A program made the position numbers and the translations under genes. The notes under the pieces are model-generated. The model was not told the origin of the DNA and searched no databases. It saw only the letters and a list, made by a program, of their open reading frames with translations. From positions 1-64,000 of the forward strand of contig NZ_MTKN01000001.1 of the NCBI RefSeq assembly GCF_001975825.1: a stretch of 64,000 bases of DNA, in the 5' to 3' direction. This document shows, in pieces, positions 63,441 through 64,000 of the stretch. The first letter of the stretch is position 1. Every line of letters starts with the position of its first letter. This DNA is from [Flexibacter] sp. ATCC 35208. GTDB taxonomy: Bacteria > Bacteroidota > Bacteroidia > Chitinophagales > Chitinophagaceae.

Positions 63441-63921
63441 AACGAGAATCTGTTTAAGTAGGTTAAAATGAAATGCTCAGTCTCAGGATTATTGAGCCCA
63501 TCTATATATAGACGGTTACAAAGCAAGTATTAAATTCATTGTTACGAACAGGGGTAAATCGTATAAAATGGGGGGTAAAATCGTTTATTTTTTTGACATC
63601 CTGTATTTATGCTATTTATTCTCTTTTTTAGCATGTTCTTTCAGTGCTTTTATTTTAATGTCTAATTGACAATTAAAGAAAATGAATTGTTTTTATTTTG
63701 TGGGAATCGGGTTCAACGGATTGAAATCATACTGTCAGGAAATATATCAATTTGAATTTTTAACTGAATGTAATATTAACCAGCTTAAAGCGCAAGGTTT
63801 TTTACAGCGGTATCAGCAGATGATTTATTTTATTTTTTTATATACATAGAGAAAACCAGATTTGCTGCCGTGGGTCTGAATAACCTGTTATTGTAACTTT
63901 ACGTTATCCGAAAATCCAGTT
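63441..63921. other. divergent intergenic region upstream of the SusC gene
   Basis: About 480 AT-rich bases between the leftward SusC gene and a rightward gene that leaves the window. It must hold promoters for both, but no clean TTG/TAnnTTTG pair, hairpin or RNA gene is apparent. Confidence 0.4.
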
Positions 63922-64000
63922 ATGGCATTGAGATACTTTACATTTTCTGCATTTTTAATAGACCTTTTGATTATCTTTTTAATTTATTCTATTCAGGCCA
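63922..64000 (+). CDS. start of a membrane or exported protein, cut by the window end
   Basis: ATG at 63922 opens a frame of 26 residues with no stop (MALRYFTFSAFLIDLLIIFL and on). It is very hydrophobic, consistent with a signal peptide or first membrane helix. By position it could be a regulator of the neighbouring utilisation locus, but this is a guess. Confidence 0.45.
   Translation, partial: MALRYFTFSAFLIDLLIIFLIYSIQA

Noticed and set aside
1..64000. tRNA, rRNA, intact insertion sequences or prophage genes
   Set aside because: No such gene was recognised in any gap, and no transposase, integrase or phage structural gene was seen.

Overview
The window looks like a chromosome segment of a Chitinophagaceae-type member of the Bacteroidota, with Chitinophaga as the best guess. 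The evidence is two SusC/SusD pairs, a sigma/FecR-controlled TonB receptor, LytS/LytTR and NarL two-component pairs, DUF4236, DUF3127 and YegP-type small proteins, few Shine-Dalgarno sequences, and a housekeeping dnaA locus at 50.7-52.1 kb. The genus is inferred from gene style; no rRNA or other marker is present.

Layout. 0-7.5 kb: a PAS-LuxR regulator, a membrane-anchored P-loop protein, a divergent AraC regulator/DUF4838 glycosidase pair, a deletion-scarred nuclease-like pseudogene and two small membrane proteins. 7.7-17.7 kb: a tightly packed seven-gene operon. It encodes a VWA-like lipoprotein, a three-helix membrane protein, a tubulin/FtsZ-like protein, a 1171-residue protein with an actin/Hsp70-type ATPase core, a membrane protein with a 16-residue Lys/Pro/Val repeat, a MotA/TolQ-type channel with a long tail, and a MotB/OmpA-type partner. 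It reads as an envelope machine combining two cytomotive folds with an ion-driven motor, and is the main candidate for an under-described system. 17.8-20.4 kb: a NarL-type two-component pair and two unknown genes. 20.8-24.7 kb: a caspase-like protease translationally coupled to a TIR-TM-FGE protein (possible conflict or defence module), then YegP, two tandem small lipoproteins and DUF4236.

24.8-33.5 kb: a PepSY membrane protein, an M28 peptidase, a family of small membrane paralogs with decayed copies, and a GH2 enzyme. Here gene 3' ends, stop codon included, are tandemly repeated (77-bp, 55-bp and about 44-bp periods). The SusC gene at 43.3 kb shows the same habit. 33.9-36.1 kb: a decayed C39-like/TlpA-thioredoxin/GT25-like cluster. 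37.4-39.4 kb: an AAA ATPase/RloB pair (AbiL/RloAB-like). 39.5-50.4 kb: a PLC-like/alkaline phosphatase fusion, SusD, SusC, FecR and the ECF sigma factor, with sigma and FecR separated by an unrelated two-gene insertion. 50.7-54.9 kb: dnaA, DUF3127 and an FAD oxidoreductase. 54.9-57.1 kb: LytS/LytTR. 57.3-63.4 kb: a small polysaccharide-utilisation locus (SusC, SusD, GH5 with a ricin-type lectin domain). The window ends just inside another gene.

Two genome-scale habits recur: minisatellite expansion both inside genes and across gene 3' ends, and patches where the + strand is strongly G-rich and C-poor whichever strand is coding.
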